Source of the DNA: Clostridia bacterium
GTDB lineage: Bacteria; Bacillota; Clostridia; Oscillospirales; Acutalibacteraceae
Direction of reading: 5' to 3'
NCBI GenBank assembly: GCA_017442225.1
Contig: JAFSAR010000014.1
Span: 1-64,000 of the forward strand
Length of the DNA: 64,000 nt
Made by a program: the position numbers and the translations under genes. This document shows positions 62,447 to 64,000 of the stretch, piece by piece; the stretch's first letter is position 1; the number at the start of each line of letters is the position of its first letter. A model generated the notes under the pieces. It had not been told where the DNA came from. It was given only the letters and a program-made list of their open reading frames with translations, and ran no database searches.

Positions 62447-62463
62447 GCACTTGATATTAAAAT
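62435..62463 (+). promoter_or_regulatory. Possible promoter of the GH43 gene
   Basis: TTGATT (62435-62440) and TAAAAT (62458-62463) are 17 bp apart. The leader would be only about 9 bases and begin at the GGTGAT ribosome site, which makes this call tentative. Confidence 0.4.
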
Positions 62464-62478
62464 AAGTATGGTGATTTT

Positions 62479-63324
62479 ATGAAACTTAGTGAAATTAATA
62501 TACGCGACCCGTTTATTTTAGCCTTTAACAATAAATATTTTATGTATGGTTCTCGTGTTGGTGTTCAAACAGGTTTTGACGTTTACGAAAGTATTGACCT
62601 TGAAAACTGGAGTGAGCCAAAAAGCGTTTTTGAAATAACCGATAAATTTTGGGGTGCGTGTGATGCTTGGGCACCCGAAGTGCACTACTACAATAATCGT
62701 TTTTATATGTTTGCATCTTTCAAAGCCGAGGACAAATGCCGTGGCACACAAATTTTGGTTTGCGATTTGCCTGACGGATTATTTGTCCCTATAACCAAAA
62801 ATCCAATCACTCCAAGTGATTGGGAGTGTCTTGACGGTACGTTTTATGTAGACAAGCAAGGTAATCCGCATATTGTATTTTGTCACGAATGGGTGCAGAT
62901 TGAAAACGGAACCGTGTGCGAAATGCAGTTATCCTCCGATCTTACTTGTGCAGTAAGCAAACCAAGAATTCTTTGGAGTGCAAAAGACTATAAAGCCGTT
63001 TGTATAGTTGGCAAAGATATTAAAGGATACGTTACCGACGGACCGTTTTTGTATCGCAACCATAATGATAAACTTTTGGCTATATGGTCATCATTTAATA
63101 AAGACGGATATACCGCTCTGGTATCGCAAAGTGATAACGGTGATATTAACGGTAATTGGAGTGTTTGCAAAACACCGCTTTCGGCAGTTGACGGCGGTCA
63201 CGGTATGATATTTAAGGCCTTTGACGGTAAAGATTATTTTATAATGCACAAACCCAACACCGCTTTTCTTGAACGACCGGTAATTACCGAGCTTAAAGAA
63301 AACAACGGAAATATATTTATATAA
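62479..63324 (+). CDS. Glycoside hydrolase family 43 protein
   Basis: The 281-residue five-bladed beta-propeller protein has the general-base aspartate D10 in NIRDPFIL, WAPEVHYYNNRFYMF, the modulating D119 in LDGTFYVD, and VTDGPFLYR at 185-193, where most GH43 enzymes have E-G-P with the acid glutamate. GH43 enzymes cut arabinofuranosides, arabinans or xylosides. There is no signal peptide, so it likely acts inside the cell on imported oligosaccharides. Confidence 0.88.
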   Translation: MKLSEINIRDPFILAFNNKYFMYGSRVGVQTGFDVYESIDLENWSEPKSVFEITDKFWGACDAWAPEVHYYNNRFYMFASFKAEDKCRGTQILVCDLPDGLFVPITKNPITPSDWECLDGTFYVDKQGNPHIVFCHEWVQIENGTVCEMQLSSDLTCAVSKPRILWSAKDYKAVCIVGKDIKGYVTDGPFLYRNHNDKLLAIWSSFNKDGYTALVSQSDNGDINGNWSVCKTPLSAVDGGHGMIFKAFDGKDYFIMHKPNTAFLERPVITELKENNGNIFI

Positions 63325-63328
63325 ACAA

Positions 63329-63357
63329 AAAAGAGGCTTGAAATTCAAGTCTCTTTT
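63329..63357. terminator. Bidirectional terminator between GH43 and the radical SAM gene
   Basis: AAAAGAGGCTTGAA (63329-63342) pairs with TTCAAGTCTCTTTT (63344-63357), one G-T pair, a tight loop. It covers the stop codon of the minus-strand radical SAM gene. Confidence 0.75.
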
Positions 63358-64000
63358 AAATATTTATCAAGATAATTTAACACTGTCTTTTTATCCGCCG
63401 ACCAGAACGGCGCTACAAGGTCACGCTTTGCACCGTCGCCTGTTATTCGATGAACAACAATATGCGGTGGCAAAACTGATATGCATTTTTTTAAAATTAC
63501 GGCATACTGCTCAAGTGTAAGGCACTCAAATTTACCGTTTTTGTATTCTTTTTCAAGGTCGGTATTTTTGAGAACGTGAAGAAGATGGAATTTAACCCCA
63601 TTTGTTCCTGCCGCTACAGCATCAAGCGTAGTTTTTACAGCATCGTCAGCCGTTTCAAAAGGCAGGCCGATTATTATGTGGGTTACAACGTCTATTCCTG
63701 CATCTTCCAGCCGTTTTACAGCATCAAAATAAACCTGTGTTTTATAACCTCGTCTTATATATTCTACACTCTTTTCATTTGTGGTTTGAAGTCCTAATTC
63801 AATGCTTACGGGTTTGATTTTGTTTATTTCTTTTAAAAGTGATATAACATCATCGCCCAGACAATCAGGACGAGTGCCTATGGATAAACCAACAATATAA
63901 TCAGGTTTTATAGCTTCATAATAAATCTTTTTAAGTTTTTCAATAGGTGCGTATGTGTTTGTAAACGACTGAAAATATGCAATGTATTTTCCGCTTTTGT
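63345..64000 (-). CDS. TIGR01212 family radical SAM protein, C-terminal part (5' end outside window)
   Basis: The minus-strand frame from 63998 to the TGA at 63347-63345 is open for 218 codons with no internal start needed, so the N-terminus and its cysteine cluster lie beyond base 64000. Landmarks of the family are KYIAYFQSFTNTYAP, VGLSIGTRPDCL, ELGLQTTNEKSVEYIRRGY, THIIIGLPFET, FHLLHVLKNTDL and PHIVVHRITGDG. E. coli YhcC belongs here; the reaction is unknown. Confidence 0.92.
   Translation of the reverse strand, partial: KSGKYIAYFQSFTNTYAPIEKLKKIYYEAIKPDYIVGLSIGTRPDCLGDDVISLLKEINKIKPVSIELGLQTTNEKSVEYIRRGYKTQVYFDAVKRLEDAGIDVVTHIIIGLPFETADDAVKTTLDAVAAGTNGVKFHLLHVLKNTDLEKEYKNGKFECLTLEQYAVILKKCISVLPPHIVVHRITGDGAKRDLVAPFWSADKKTVLNYLDKYLKET

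Noticed and set aside
1-64000. CRISPR arrays, insertion sequences, prophage or toxin-antitoxin genes
   Set aside because: No regularly spaced repeats, transposase, integrase, capsid or toxin-like genes were seen in the reading of either strand.

Overview
The window looks like a chromosomal core region of a spore-forming Clostridia bacterium, most likely of the Oscillospiraceae/Ruminococcaceae type. The evidence is the gene order (yicC-remA-gmk-rpoZ-priA-def-fmt-rsmB-rlmN-PP2C-pknB-rsgA and nusB-xseA-xseB-ispA-dxs-tlyA-argR-recN, both close to the Bacillus/Clostridium order), sporulation genes (spoVAD and a 27-codon spoVM), a lysine riboswitch ahead of dapA and diaminopimelate dehydrogenase, and strong GGAGG ribosome sites with A/T-rich intergenic DNA. 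I see no phage, insertion sequence, CRISPR array or plasmid module. Many promoters can be read by eye as TTGACA-like and TATAAT-like boxes 17 bp apart. All promoter, terminator and hairpin calls are visual.

Layout. 1-600: the 3' end of a GNAT acetyltransferase gene and two terminators. 605-4918: a minus-strand operon, DUF512 radical SAM protein, der, plsY, gpsA. 4909-5734: yceD-rpmF. 5788-7401: guaB (IMP dehydrogenase) on the plus strand. 7408-7658: two very small minus-strand genes, spoVM and a 50-residue membrane protein. 7717-9621: rpsB-tsf with a possible structured leader. 9632-26286: sixteen tightly packed minus-strand genes behind one recognisable promoter. They cover nucleotide supply, primosome, translation initiation, rRNA modification, Ser/Thr kinase and phosphatase, ribosome assembly, Mn efflux, DNA uptake, clamp loader, an RNase M5-like Toprim protein and a WYL regulator. 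26337-26491: tRNA-Gly(TCC). 26503-28669: a stand-alone 5' nuclease and a three-domain GrpB/pyrophosphatase/Nudix protein. 28765-32527: DUF4364 (plus), then queA, tgt, yajC and a TIGR04086 membrane protein (minus).

32572-35546: asd-dapA-dapB on the plus strand. 35573-45543: a ten-gene minus-strand operon, nusB to tyrS, plus a small unknown gene. 45602-47856: a lysine-riboswitch-controlled dapA paralogue and ddh. Together these give two dihydrodipicolinate synthases and a one-step route from tetrahydrodipicolinate to meso-diaminopimelate. 47860-52590: tdk, glyA and a P-type cation ATPase with altered catalytic motifs. 52593-55115: mgtE and spoVAD.

55131-63357: carbohydrate genes. These are araB-araA-araD (minus), a divergent AraC-type regulator, a GH78 alpha-L-rhamnosidase and a divergent GH43 glycosidase, suggesting use of plant pectin or arabinan side chains. 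63345-64000: the C-terminal part of a TIGR01212-family radical SAM protein that runs off the window.

Most of the window is ordinary housekeeping DNA. The items most worth a second look are the spoVM pair, the triple-domain fusion, the degenerate P-type ATPase, a probable ATT start codon in rlmN, the cysteine-rich extracellular tail on the PASTA kinase, and several hairpins that overlap ribosome-binding sites.
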